32,925 nt of DNA. It comes from an uncultured Ignavibacteriales bacterium. Its GTDB lineage: Bacteria; Bacteroidota; Ignavibacteria; Ignavibacteriales; Melioribacteraceae. Both the position numbers and the translations under genes were made by a program. Of this stretch, positions 8,201 to 16,512 are shown in pieces (within the stretch, counting starts at the first letter, position 1; every line of letters begins with the position of its first letter). The notes under the pieces are model-generated. The model was not told where the DNA came from, searched no databases, and saw only the letters and a program-made list of their open reading frames with translations. The stretch is taken from the NCBI GenBank assembly GCA_947311785.1, contig CAMZLW010000159.1:1-32925 (forward strand), given 5' to 3'.

Positions 8201-8411
8201 TAATTATCCTTTTTAATTACCAATAACAAGATAATAAAAATGGATAAGATGACAAAAAAGGATTGCAATGCAGTCTTTTTAAAGTATTACTCATAATTAG
8301 TTTTCTGAGTTATTAAGCAACAGTAATAAATCGAAAAAAAATTGTTTCTATTTATTACTGAGAATGACTTCTGGGGTTATGCAGAACCTTCTTTAATGAA
8401 TTTGAAATTTT
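8201..8411. other. Intergenic region with inverted repeats
   Basis: No gene is visible. A hairpin at 8256-8280 (AAAAGGATTGC / GCAGTCTTTTT around AAT) pairs well only in a plus-strand transcript (two G-U pairs) and has C-A mismatches on the minus strand, where the neighbouring genes lie, so I do not call it a terminator. A perfect 11-base inverted repeat at 8321-8360 is listed separately. Confidence 0.4.
8321..8360. repeat. Perfect 11-base inverted repeat
   Basis: CAGTAATAAAT (8321-8331) and ATTTATTACTG (8350-8360) are exact reverse complements separated by 18 bases. The right arm is followed by AGAATGAC, reminiscent of the GGAATGAC end of the dispersed repeat at 4093 and 12350. It could be a regulator site, an RNA stem or a remnant element. 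There is no T-run after the arms. Confidence 0.5.
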
Positions 8412-9632
8412 CTATTTAGCTTGAATAATTGGGACAATAATTTTTACTTTTGACCGCACAGGCTTGCTGGCTAAAATACCAGGTTCAAATTTTGTTTGTA
8501 ACAAAGCAACTTCAACTGCAATATCGCAACCATATCCAAGTTTTTTAAGCACTTTTGTATCTCTCACGTTGCCATAAATATCTACAACTGCTTCAACTAT
8601 TATTTCGCCCTCAAGTCCTTTACGCTTAACAATGGATGGCATTACGAAGTTATCTAGAATTCCTTTAATTCCCTCTTTGGGCTTGGCACAAATATCTATA
8701 TCGCAATCAAAATTTTTAATTTGAGTTTCGGTTTTTAGTGTTTCACTTCTGTTATTTTTTGCAACTTTATTTTTTACAATTATGTTATTATTTTCATCTA
8801 AAGTATTAACACTTAAATTATTTGACACAACTGTTAAATCTTTTTTCTTTTCACTTTTTGGTGATGGAGTAGCATATAATATTTTACCATTAAGCATAAA
8901 CGGAATTTTAAACAGCAATTTACTTTTAACTTGTACTCCATCCTTTTCGCCTGGTAAAAAACGAGATGCTTTTACAGCATCAATTGCTGCTTCTTTGGTT
9001 CCAAGTCCTAAATCGTTAAGAACTGTTATTTTTTCAACAATACCTCGTTCATCAATTATTGCAATAATGGTAACAAACCCTTCAAGTCCGTATAGTTTAG
9101 CATGTTTGGGATATACAAGATGCTTAATTATTTCATTCATTCCTCCAACAGGCTTCGGACAAATATCGGCACCTTCGCAAAGAAACAAATCTTCGTTATC
9201 TTTTATTCTATCTTGAGTATTTGCATATTTATAAGCCTCAAGTGGAGCAACATAAAAAGGGTCATTATCAATTTTTACTTCCTTAATTAACACTCCATTT
9301 TCATAGCTTAAAATTGATTGCAATGCTCCATTTTCGTAGTATGTTTTTGTAAGTCCGTCGCGAACACCATGTTTAGTTGAAATCTCTTGCTTCATCAATC
9401 CAGAATCGTAAAACTCTTTTGATAATCCGTTTAGTTTACCGTTACTATAATTTTTTTCTGCTTTAAGATTTCCATTTTCGTGATACCAATAGCTTTTGCC
9501 ATCTAATATATCGTTAACAAAAAACAACACTCCATCAACTTCACCACTTGAATAATATGTGTAAACAAATCCACTTTGCGAAAATAAGGGTGTTGAAATG
9601 AGAATAAGAAATAGGAGAAATATGGTTTTCAT
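8412..9632 (-). CDS. Exported MORN-repeat protein with two TonB C-terminal domains
   Basis: 406 residues. The signal peptide is MKTIFLLFLILISTPLFSQ. Residues about 25-125 hold MORN/YwqK-type repeats (YYSSGEVDG, YWYHENGNLKAEKNYSNGKLNG, YENGALQ, SYENGV). Two TonB C-terminal-like domains follow, at about 158-252 and 315-404. Each opens with D-I-C-x-K-P-x-x-G and contains GLEG-x-(V/I)-x-(I/V)-x-A-x-(V/I)-D and a late RFLPG / KFEPG. They are joined by a polar linker (about 255-310, many N, K and T). There is no N-terminal membrane anchor beyond the signal peptide, so this is not a canonical TonB energy transducer; a secreted or periplasmic envelope protein is more likely. A TATATTTG promoter element lies 26 bases upstream. 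The duplicated domain is unusual; function unknown. Confidence 0.75.
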   Translation of the reverse strand: MKTIFLLFLILISTPLFSQSGFVYTYYSSGEVDGVLFFVNDILDGKSYWYHENGNLKAEKNYSNGKLNGLSKEFYDSGLMKQEISTKHGVRDGLTKTYYENGALQSILSYENGVLIKEVKIDNDPFYVAPLEAYKYANTQDRIKDNEDLFLCEGADICPKPVGGMNEIIKHLVYPKHAKLYGLEGFVTIIAIIDERGIVEKITVLNDLGLGTKEAAIDAVKASRFLPGEKDGVQVKSKLLFKIPFMLNGKILYATPSPKSEKKKDLTVVSNNLSVNTLDENNNIIVKNKVAKNNRSETLKTETQIKNFDCDIDICAKPKEGIKGILDNFVMPSIVKRKGLEGEIIVEAVVDIYGNVRDTKVLKKLGYGCDIAVEVALLQTKFEPGILASKPVRSKVKIIVPIIQAK

Positions 9633-9930
9633 AATTTGGTATTAACGAGTTTTTCTTCAAATATATTTTTTAATTGATGTGCAATATAGTTAGAAAGGTT
9701 TAAATATTCATTTTATAGGCAGAAGCCCTTACAATTTTGGGTTGAATCTTTCCTAAGATAATATTTTGAGGAAGTTATCTGACAAGCCATCCTATACTAG
9801 AAAATCCATAAAGAGTATGTGTTAGAATAACTGTTAAGTTCTAATAATATCAGTTTTTTAGGAATGTATTGTTCATTCAAATTTGTTTTTATTGTGTAAG
9901 TACAATAGAATTATTTATAAACTATCTTTT
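9633..9930. other. Intergenic region between TonB/MORN gene and ABC permease
   Basis: About 298 bases, no gene seen. The left end carries the promoter element of the gene at 9632. Around 9723-9790 there is a weakly structured stretch with GAATCTTTCCTAA, a 12-base match to the centre of the repeat at 12350-12418, and AGATAA / TTATCT inverted arms. It may be a decayed repeat copy. No terminator for the ABC operon was recognised. Confidence 0.35.
9658..9665 (-). promoter_or_regulatory. Candidate Bacteroidetes-type -7 element
   Basis: On the minus strand this reads TATATTTG, an exact match to TAnnTTTG, 25 bases before the ATG of the MORN/TonB gene. A TTG lies 16 bases upstream, closer than the usual 19 or so for a -33 element. 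Confidence 0.45.
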
Positions 9931-11253
9931 CTAAAAAATATTTCCCTTATTAAAACGATAAACTGCATAGGAATTAAAGATAACTGAAATTGCTATTAGA
10001 ATAATTAGATTCAAATAAATTGCAGATAACTCTGCTTGCCGCCACATAATTTGTTGAAATGCTTCAACCGACCAATAAGTAAGCGTAAACTTTGCAACTA
10101 CTTGTAACCAATCGGGGAATAAGAAAGTTGGAAACCACGAGCCACCTACTGCCGACATAATAAGTATTAGTAAAGTTGCAACACCATTTGCCTGACTTAT
10201 TGATGTAGCGTGAGCCGTAATAATCATTCCAAACGAAACTGCTGCCGATGCCGATATAACAATTACAACAATCAAGTTTAAGAAGTTTGAGAAAATATCC
10301 ACATCAAAAATTGCCCACGAAAAAACGAACAAAACCATTAATTGAATAATTCCTAAAGCCATTGAGAAATAATATTTTGACAACAATATTTCAGTGCGTG
10401 TAACTGGCATACAGAGTAGCCGTTTTAGAGTTCCCTCTTGCTTCTCTTCAAACAGAGATGTTGCAATTGCAGTTAACGTAAATAGCAAAAACATAATTGC
10501 CCATCCGCCAACAATACGTGTTACTTGTGGATTTTTTAAATTAGCACCAACTAATTGAACACTATCAAATTTAATTAAGTTCTCAATAAAGGAGCCTGAT
10601 GAAGAATCGGAAGTTTCTTCGCTGGAAAGACCAGAGGATATTTGTGAACTTGTAAAATTAAGAATTGAATCTTTAGGAACTCCAAAATAAGAACTAACAA
10701 TATCAGCCATTTCATTTCTAAAGCCTTCCCCATCTTCATCGCCTAAAAACTCATTTGCTTGGCGTGTTAAAAGTGCAGGAAAGATTTGTGGCAACTGAGT
10801 AAATATTGTTTGCTGAATTCCGCCTTGTATTATTGCCGATTCAATTTCATTTCTTGGATCGTAATAAAATTTTATATTCATTGCTATGGAGGTATCGGAT
10901 AAGAAATCACTCGGAAAGACTACTGCGGCTGGATGCTTACCAGCTTTAATATATTCAATAGCTTTCTCTTCAGTAAACTCGGCAATAGAATCTGTTTCCT
11001 CAATACGATATTTTTTCACAAGCCTAATGCTACTTGACGAATCCAATTTTTCTTCAATAATTTTTGCAATCTCGGAATTGCTCTTGTTCACAAATATTAC
11101 ATTTGCTTTACCTCTTGAACTGCCACCCCCGCCAAATATATTTCCAAAAATAATTATTAAAACCGCTGGAACTAGAAATGTGAGAAGCACAGCAGTTTTA
11201 TCATTAACAAAACGTGTAAAATCTTTTTTAATTAGTTCAAATATATTTTTCAA
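9931..11253 (-). CDS. ABC-2 type exporter permease
   Basis: 440-residue membrane subunit of an ABC exporter of the ABC-2/DrrB-like class. One N-terminal membrane helix (about 22-42, LLTFLVPAVLIIIFGNIFG) is followed by a large extracytoplasmic segment (about 45-245) and five C-terminal helices, the arrangement of YhfK/NatB-like permeases. The loop between helices 2 and 3 has E-K-Q-E-G-T-L-K-R-L-L, the usual coupling motif. The start is TTG (11251-11253), overlapping the ATPase stop as TTGA, with GGAGG eight bases upstream inside the ATPase gene, which supports translational coupling. The exported substrate cannot be inferred; lipids, drugs and ions are all seen in this class. Confidence 0.85.
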   Translation of the reverse strand: MKNIFELIKKDFTRFVNDKTAVLLTFLVPAVLIIIFGNIFGGGGSSRGKANVIFVNKSNSEIAKIIEEKLDSSSSIRLVKKYRIEETDSIAEFTEEKAIEYIKAGKHPAAVVFPSDFLSDTSIAMNIKFYYDPRNEIESAIIQGGIQQTIFTQLPQIFPALLTRQANEFLGDEDGEGFRNEMADIVSSYFGVPKDSILNFTSSQISSGLSSEETSDSSSGSFIENLIKFDSVQLVGANLKNPQVTRIVGGWAIMFLLFTLTAIATSLFEEKQEGTLKRLLCMPVTRTEILLSKYYFSMALGIIQLMVLFVFSWAIFDVDIFSNFLNLIVVIVISASAAVSFGMIITAHATSISQANGVATLLILIMSAVGGSWFPTFLFPDWLQVVAKFTLTYWSVEAFQQIMWRQAELSAIYLNLIILIAISVIFNSYAVYRFNKGNIF

Positions 11254-12170
11254 TCGCGTATCCTCCTACCAGTTAGATGCAAGAATACATCCTCCAACGA
11301 TGCTCTGCTAATCTCTATTAAATCGGATGGCAATCCAATTTCTTCAAAATATTTATAGAGTTGCGAATACTTTTGGAAGTCCTTGTTTGGTATTAATTCG
11401 TATTTAAAATCGAACTCATTGATTGTTGAAATTTTTGTTAGTTTTTCATAAAGTTCAATACTTTCGGGGGTTTTATGAATTTTCAATGTTTCTTTACTAT
11501 CCAACTTATTTAGTAAATCCATTAACGAACCAGATGCAATAATTTGTCCACCATCTATTATTGCAAGTCTGTTACACAATCTTTCAGCTTCTTCCATATA
11601 ATGAGTTGTATAAATAATTGTGATACCTTGCTGGTTTAACTCTTGTAACATTTCAAAAATTGCGTTTCGCGATTGTGGGTCAACACCAACAGTAGGCTCA
11701 TCACAAAGTAATATTTCTGGATTGTGTAAAATGGATATTGCAAGATTTAAACGCCGTTTCATTCCTCCAGAAAATTCTTTAACTGCACTACTCTTTCTAT
11801 CGGTAAGCTGAACCAACTCTAAAGTTTTATCAATATTTTTGTTTAGCTCTTTTTTTGAAAGATTAAAAAGTGAGCCAAATATTTTTAAGTTCTTGTATGC
11901 GGATAGTTCTTGATAGAGTGCAATCTCTTGTGGAACATATCCAATTTTATATCTAATATTTTTATCGCCATATTTTATAGCATTATTGTTTAGTAAAATT
12001 TCTCCGCTATCAGATTTTAGAAATCCAATAATGTGATTCATTAATGTTGTTTTGCCAGCACCGTTGGGTCCAAGAAGTCCGAAAAATTCACCAGAATTTA
12101 TTTCTAGTGAAACATTATCTAAAGCAATAATTTCGTTGAAGCTTTTTGATAGGTTAGTAATTTTTAACAT
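11250..12170 (-). CDS. ABC exporter ATP-binding subunit
   Basis: 306 residues, DrrA/CcmA-type ATPase. Walker A GPNGAGKTT (34-42), the Q-loop at GYVPQEIALYQ, the signature FSGGMKRRLNLA, Walker B ILLCDEPTVGVDP and the switch histidine in YTTHYMEEAE are all present, so it should be an active ATPase. The C-terminal 85 residues form the usual DrrA-type extension. It pairs with the permease that starts in its stop codon. The region upstream is AT-rich with no clear SD before the ATG. Confidence 0.9.
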   Translation of the reverse strand: MLKITNLSKSFNEIIALDNVSLEINSGEFFGLLGPNGAGKTTLMNHIIGFLKSDSGEILLNNNAIKYGDKNIRYKIGYVPQEIALYQELSAYKNLKIFGSLFNLSKKELNKNIDKTLELVQLTDRKSSAVKEFSGGMKRRLNLAISILHNPEILLCDEPTVGVDPQSRNAIFEMLQELNQQGITIIYTTHYMEEAERLCNRLAIIDGGQIIASGSLMDLLNKLDSKETLKIHKTPESIELYEKLTKISTINEFDFKYELIPNKDFQKYSQLYKYFEEIGLPSDLIEISRASLEDVFLHLTGRRIRD

Positions 12171-12269
12171 AGCACCATTGTTTAATTTATGTTTAATGCA
12201 AAATATAATTTTATAGTATATTTGCCAAGTTGATATTAGAGATTTGAGATTATAAGACTATGAGACACA

Positions 12270-12283
12270 AGATATCAGATTTT
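12270..12283 (+). repeat. AGATATCAGATTTT short dispersed repeat
   Basis: A 14-base match to the doubled unit at 18984-19011 and a near match to AGATTTCAGATTTT at 20882-20895. All three lie in intergenic DNA; function unknown. Confidence 0.45.
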
Positions 12284-12349
12284 TCTAGTCTATATTTTAA
12301 TCTATTTTCTTTTAAAATAACTATTATTTAATGCTCTATTTTTAAACAA

Positions 12350-12418
12350 TGTCATTCCTAAATGAATCTTTCCTATAAGCATAGATTCCGTTACGCCTTG
12401 AGGGATTACGGAATGACA
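12350..12418 (+). repeat. Dispersed palindromic repeat, copy 2 (MITE/REP-like)
   Basis: 69 bases bounded by perfect 9-base terminal inverted repeats: TGTCATTCC (12350-12358) and GGAATGACA (12410-12418). An inner inverted pair ATTCCGT / ACGGAAT frames CGCCTTGAGGGA. It matches, in reverse orientation, 4093-4170. It encodes nothing, and its size and ends suit a miniature transposable or REP-type element. No obvious target duplication is visible at its ends. Confidence 0.7.
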
Positions 12419-12511
12419 GTAATTTGTCTATTTTAATATCGGTATCAAAAGACACCCGCTTAAAACATGTGGGAATAACAAGAGCGAATTTTATTTCTAA
12501 CAAATACATAT

Positions 12512-15103
12512 ATGCAAAAGACGTTACAAAACATATTTGGTTTCAAAACTTTCCGCGAAGGACAGGAAGAAATTATTCAATCGATAATTAATGGAAATAA
12601 TGTTCTTGCGGTTCTCCCCACTGGTGGTGGCAAATCTCTTTGCTACCAAATTCCAGCATTACTTGGTGAAACTTTTTCAATTGTTGTTTCCCCCTTAATA
12701 GCATTGATGAAAGACCAGGTTGACAGCTTAAACAAAAACGAAATAATTTCTGCATATATAAATAGCACAATGGATTTTAGAGAAGTTGAACAAGTTATTA
12801 GTGATATAGAAAATGACAAAATAAAGTTACTCTACATTTCTCCAGAAAGACTTGAAAATATTCAGTTTGTAGAACGTATTAAAAATCTAAATCCAAAATA
12901 TATTTTTGTTGATGAAGCTCACTGCATTAGCGAATGGGGACACAACTTTAGACCAAGCTACCGTAGGATAAGAGAGTTTGCAGATAAAATTGGCAACAAT
13001 AATATTTCGGCATTTACCGCAACTGCAGTGCCAGAAGTCCGTAGGGATATAGTTGAGCATTTTGGTTTTAATAATCCACGAGTATTTATAAAAGGATTTG
13101 AACGAAGCAATCTAAAGTTAAATGTAATACGCACTACTCAAAAGAAAGAGAAAGTTCTTGAGTTAGTTTCAAACAGTAGATTGCCTGCTGTTATTTATAC
13201 ATCCACTCGCAAGGCTACTGAAGAGTTAGCGGAGTATTTAAATTTCAACAATCATAATGCCACCTATTACCACGCTGGACTTAGGGCAGAGCAGCGCAGA
13301 ATGATTCAAGACGATTTTATGAACGATCGTGTAAAAATAATATGTGCCACAAATGCTTTTGGAATGGGCGTTGACAAATCGGATATTCGCTTATTAATAC
13401 ACTACAATATTCCAGCATCGCTCGAAAATTACTATCAAGAAATTGGACGAGCGGGGCGTGATGGGAAAATGGCAAAAATATATTTACTCTACGAAGATAG
13501 AGATTATCACATTCAAGAGTATTTTATTAACAACGGATATCCAACAATAGATGAGATTAAAACTGTTTATAACTCAATTTGTAACGCAGCAAAAATTGCA
13601 GTTGGAAGTATTTTTGCAAGACGAATATTTATTGATAAACAAATAATTCAGTTACTATCTAACAACAAAATTAATCAAACAAAGTTGAACTCGGCACTAA
13701 AGGTGTTGGATGAAAACAATTTATTTGAATTTTCATCCAGCAAAATTAGTTTTTCTTTTGTAAAAATACTTTTTGAAAAAGAGCAACTTAGAACCTTTAT
13801 AAAAAAGTTTGCACAAAGTTTAAATAGAGAGCTTTTACTTTTTCTAATAAGAGAATTTGGGGATTCTCTCTTTTCACAAAAGAAAAAAATTGACATCAAG
13901 TTTCTTGCAAGTAAGTTATCATATCCTCCAAACGAAATTACAGAGGCTCTAACCAGACTTACCAATGCTGGGATTATTGAGTTTTCAGTGCCAACTGATA
14001 AGCCCTCAATTAGAGTAATTGGAGAAAGAATTGCACCAAATAAATTGATGATAAATGTTGAACATTTTTATTCACTAAAAGAGAGTGCAAAATTAAAATT
14101 AGATTTGATGCGAAACTTTGCTTTTACTGATGGTTGTAGGTTCAAATCAATCCTAAATTATTTTGGCGAAGAATTACCAGACTACACTTGTGGCAAATGC
14201 GATAACTGCACTAACAAAGCACACCAGAAGAAACCACAGCTTGAATACCTTGAAGAGATTATAGTTGAGACAATTCATAAAGCAAGCAACAGAGTTAGGA
14301 CAAATGATTTAATTAAAATTCTACTTGGAAACGACAAACACGGAAACTTAAGAAACAATTCAAACTTTGGAGTTTGTAAACATTTCAAAAAAGATGAACT
14401 CTTAGATAGTCTCGATACCCTTATATCTAAAGGGTTAGCGAAAAAATTTGAGTCTCAATTAATTATTACTGATTTAGGAAAAGATATTTTTGCATTGCCA
14501 GATGACACTTTAACAGTTGTAGAATCAACCAATGATGCCTCATACAATTTACAACTTAACCTTTTTAACAAACTAAAAGAACTGCGAAAAAGAATTGCGA
14601 AAAAGTTTTCACAGCCAGAAGAAATAATTTGTAACGATATTATTTTAAGAGAAATAGCAAAAGAGTTACCAAGTTCGCCAAGTAAACTACTTTCAATTTC
14701 AAATTTTAACCAATGGATGTTCAACAAAATTGGGGAAGATATTCTTGAGATAATTTTGGAGTATAAGTTGCAGAACAGAAAATTATTTGAGAAAAAAGCA
14801 GAGACAAAACTTCCAGAAAATCTTATAAAAACTTATGACTTGCTTTTGCAAAAGCAATCGTTAGAAAATATTGCTTCACTTTCAAAACTTCCAGAGGCAG
14901 TAGTATCAATGCAAATAGAGTCGTTGTTTGAATATTATCCTAAATTAGATATTAGTTCATTAATTAAAAAACATGAAATTGAATTGATTAAAAAAGAAAT
15001 AAAAAATGGTGAAGATGAAATTAAAAAACTAAAAGATAAGCTCCCCTCTTTTATCACTTACGGAAAAATAAGAGTCGTCTTGGCTAAGATAAACCATTTT
15101 TAA
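12512..15103 (+). CDS. recQ: ATP-dependent DNA helicase RecQ (elongated)
   Basis: 3'-5' DNA helicase for recombination and repair. Walker A TGGGKS (37-42), DEAH (134-137, in VDEAHCISEWGHNFRP), then the second RecA domain with NAFGMGVDKSD and motif VI QEIGRAGRDG (about 309-318). A segment of roughly 170 residues, absent from E. coli RecQ, separates the helicase from the zinc site (C542, C560, C563, C566). This insertion resembles one I recall from Bacteroidetes RecQ proteins. A winged-helix RQC domain (about 575-660), an HRDC-like domain (about 680-760) and a C-terminal helix-turn-helix-like region (about 775-863) follow. At 863 residues it is far longer than the 600-730 usual for the family. 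It starts at an ATG after an AT-rich leader with no strong SD. Confidence 0.93.
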   Translation: MQKTLQNIFGFKTFREGQEEIIQSIINGNNVLAVLPTGGGKSLCYQIPALLGETFSIVVSPLIALMKDQVDSLNKNEIISAYINSTMDFREVEQVISDIENDKIKLLYISPERLENIQFVERIKNLNPKYIFVDEAHCISEWGHNFRPSYRRIREFADKIGNNNISAFTATAVPEVRRDIVEHFGFNNPRVFIKGFERSNLKLNVIRTTQKKEKVLELVSNSRLPAVIYTSTRKATEELAEYLNFNNHNATYYHAGLRAEQRRMIQDDFMNDRVKIICATNAFGMGVDKSDIRLLIHYNIPASLENYYQEIGRAGRDGKMAKIYLLYEDRDYHIQEYFINNGYPTIDEIKTVYNSICNAAKIAVGSIFARRIFIDKQIIQLLSNNKINQTKLNSALKVLDENNLFEFSSSKISFSFVKILFEKEQLRTFIKKFAQSLNRELLLFLIREFGDSLFSQKKKIDIKFLASKLSYPPNEITEALTRLTNAGIIEFSVPTDKPSIRVIGERIAPNKLMINVEHFYSLKESAKLKLDLMRNFAFTDGCRFKSILNYFGEELPDYTCGKCDNCTNKAHQKKPQLEYLEEIIVETIHKASNRVRTNDLIKILLGNDKHGNLRNNSNFGVCKHFKKDELLDSLDTLISKGLAKKFESQLIITDLGKDIFALPDDTLTVVESTNDASYNLQLNLFNKLKELRKRIAKKFSQPEEIICNDIILREIAKELPSSPSKLLSISNFNQWMFNKIGEDILEIILEYKLQNRKLFEKKAETKLPENLIKTYDLLLQKQSLENIASLSKLPEAVVSMQIESLFEYYPKLDISSLIKKHEIELIKKEIKNGEDEIKKLKDKLPSFITYGKIRVVLAKINHF

Positions 15104-15118
15104 GCTATGTAATTTTAT

Positions 15119-15126
15119 TATATTTG
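15119..15126 (+). promoter_or_regulatory. Candidate Bacteroidetes-type -7 element
   Basis: TATATTTG, an exact TAnnTTTG match, 22 bases before the ATG of the L,D-transpeptidase-like gene and just after the recQ stop. It would allow that gene to be expressed independently of recQ with a very short leader. Confidence 0.45.
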
Positions 15127-15148
15127 TCTTTCCAAATTTTAAAGACTG

Positions 15149-16399
15149 ATGATGAAATTACTTATATCCCTTTTTCTGCTGTTTACCGTTACACTTTTTT
15201 CGCAAAATCAAATTAACCAAGCAAAACTGCGTTCTAATTATGCTCTAGAAAATAGCCGAAATATATTTAGGGCGAATCTGAATTCACAAATTGAAAAAAC
15301 AATTTCTACACAACTCAATAGAGCATCCGAAAAGGCTTGGATATCTCTCTTTTGGGAAGTAGGATTGCAACTATATAAAACAGATAAGGTTTATACCGCA
15401 ATAAAATTAGCATCAAATTATGCCCCAAGTGGAAGTATAAAATTCAAAAGAGCTATTGTTGAAGTAATAATAACCCTTTATCCAAATGATTTTGCTGAAA
15501 CAGTTGACAAATTATATAGGACAACAACCGATCCAACACTCTATTCTTATTTAGTTCATTATTATTCTAATAAAAAATCATTTAGTAAAACTGAGTATAT
15601 TACAGAAACAAAAAATAGATTTCCAAAATGGGAAAGAGTTCCGCAATTAAAATTCCTAATCTATAATTTAGAAGAGGACTCTACTTCAACTCCGCCATTA
15701 AAAGAGATCCTTTCAAACGTATTTATCGAGGGAAAAACTATCATCTATTCGTTACACAGAAAAGATAGAAGGTATCCAGGAATAACAATAATTAAAAAGC
15801 CAAATGGTGAATTTGTAAGGGATAATAAAGATTCAATACTTTATGTGAAACAACTTGCACTTTCGGCATCTAACTTACCTGGATATTTGAGTCAAGGTAA
15901 TACTCCGCAAGGTATTTTTTCTGTTGTTGGGTTTTACAACTCCCCTACACCATCTATTGGACCAACTGCAGCAGTATTAACACGAATACCTTATGAAGTT
16001 CCTATAAAACTTTGGTATCATAAAACCGTTTCTAAATCGTATTGGGATATTAAAGATTACAGAAATCTTTTGCCAAATAGCTGGCAAGATTATTTGCCAA
16101 TTTACGAATCTTTTTATGCAGGTAAAACTGGACGAAGAAAAATTGTAATGCACGGTTCTGTTGACGATTTATCGTTTTACGATACATTGCCCTACTTCCC
16201 TTTAACACCATCAAAAGGTTGCTTGACTACAACAGAAATTTGGTCGGATTCTACTGGAAAAAACATACGTAGCGACCAAGCAAAGTTGATGAATGCTTTT
16301 TTCTCTACCAAACAGTTAAAAGGATTTTTAATTGTAATAGATATTGATGATAAAAAAGAAGCGGTTACTATTGGGGAAGTACTCCCTTTTATCAAATGA
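15149..16399 (+). CDS. Probable exported L,D-transpeptidase (YkuD-like)
   Basis: 416 residues. The signal peptide (MMKLLISLFLLFTVTLFSQ) is followed by about 200 residues of mostly helical N-terminal sequence without a recognised domain. The C-terminal part (about 205-405) carries YkuD-like signs: GNTPQGIFSV, then MHGSVDD with His335, and TPSKGCLTT with Cys358 as candidate nucleophile, the H...S-x-G-C order of L,D-transpeptidases. These enzymes crosslink peptidoglycan or attach proteins to it in the periplasm. The spacing and flanking residues differ from the classic HGT...S-x-G-C-x-R motif, and the Arg after the Cys is replaced by LTT, so activity is not certain. Two adjacent ATG codons (15149, 15152) could serve as start. 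Confidence 0.6.
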   Translation: MMKLLISLFLLFTVTLFSQNQINQAKLRSNYALENSRNIFRANLNSQIEKTISTQLNRASEKAWISLFWEVGLQLYKTDKVYTAIKLASNYAPSGSIKFKRAIVEVIITLYPNDFAETVDKLYRTTTDPTLYSYLVHYYSNKKSFSKTEYITETKNRFPKWERVPQLKFLIYNLEEDSTSTPPLKEILSNVFIEGKTIIYSLHRKDRRYPGITIIKKPNGEFVRDNKDSILYVKQLALSASNLPGYLSQGNTPQGIFSVVGFYNSPTPSIGPTAAVLTRIPYEVPIKLWYHKTVSKSYWDIKDYRNLLPNSWQDYLPIYESFYAGKTGRRKIVMHGSVDDLSFYDTLPYFPLTPSKGCLTTTEIWSDSTGKNIRSDQAKLMNAFFSTKQLKGFLIVIDIDDKKEAVTIGEVLPFIK

Positions 16400-16451
16400 T
16401 AAAAGATGAATAACCTTTTACATTATTCTTTAAAGTTTTAAAAAGCTTACC

Positions 16452-16480
16452 TTGACATTTTGAATAATAATGAATAATAT
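16452..16480 (+). promoter_or_regulatory. Near-consensus sigma70-type promoter for toxin-antitoxin
   Basis: TTGACA (16452-16457), a spacer of exactly 17 bases, then TAATAT (16475-16480), five of six matches to TATAAT. It lies 32 bases before the antitoxin start. Other promoter candidates here fit the Bacteroidetes TAnnTTTG form, so this arrangement stands out. The local AT-richness raises the chance of accidental matches to the -10, less so to TTGACA. Confidence 0.5.
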
Positions 16481-16512
16481 AACTTCAAATTTACTCAACA
16501 ATAGGTACTATT

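Larger units (their letters stand above)
12171..12511. other. Divergent intergenic region holding repeat copy 2
   Basis: 341 bases between the ABC operon (minus) and recQ (plus). It contains a plus-strand TATATTTG (12217-12224), an AGATATCAGATTTT motif (12270-12283) shared with the accD upstream region, and the palindromic repeat at 12350-12418. No gene and no convincing terminator were found. The recQ promoter was not identified with confidence. Confidence 0.5.

Noticed and set aside
8256-8280. Hairpin AAAAGGATTGC / GCAGTCTTTTT as a terminator
   Set aside because: Full pairing only works in a plus-strand RNA, but both flanking genes are on the minus strand, where C-A mismatches break the stem. 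The U-run is part of the stem.
8782-9216. 144-codon plus-strand open frame
   Set aside because: It lies antisense within the MORN/TonB gene, has no signal of its own, and its composition mirrors the real gene.
10886-11311. 141-codon plus-strand open frame
   Set aside because: Antisense to the ABC permease and the end of the ATPase gene, both with clear motifs; a shadow frame.
16400-16440. TAAAAG / CTTTTA inverted pair as a terminator of the L,D-transpeptidase gene
   Set aside because: Six A/T-rich pairs with a nine-base loop and no U-run.
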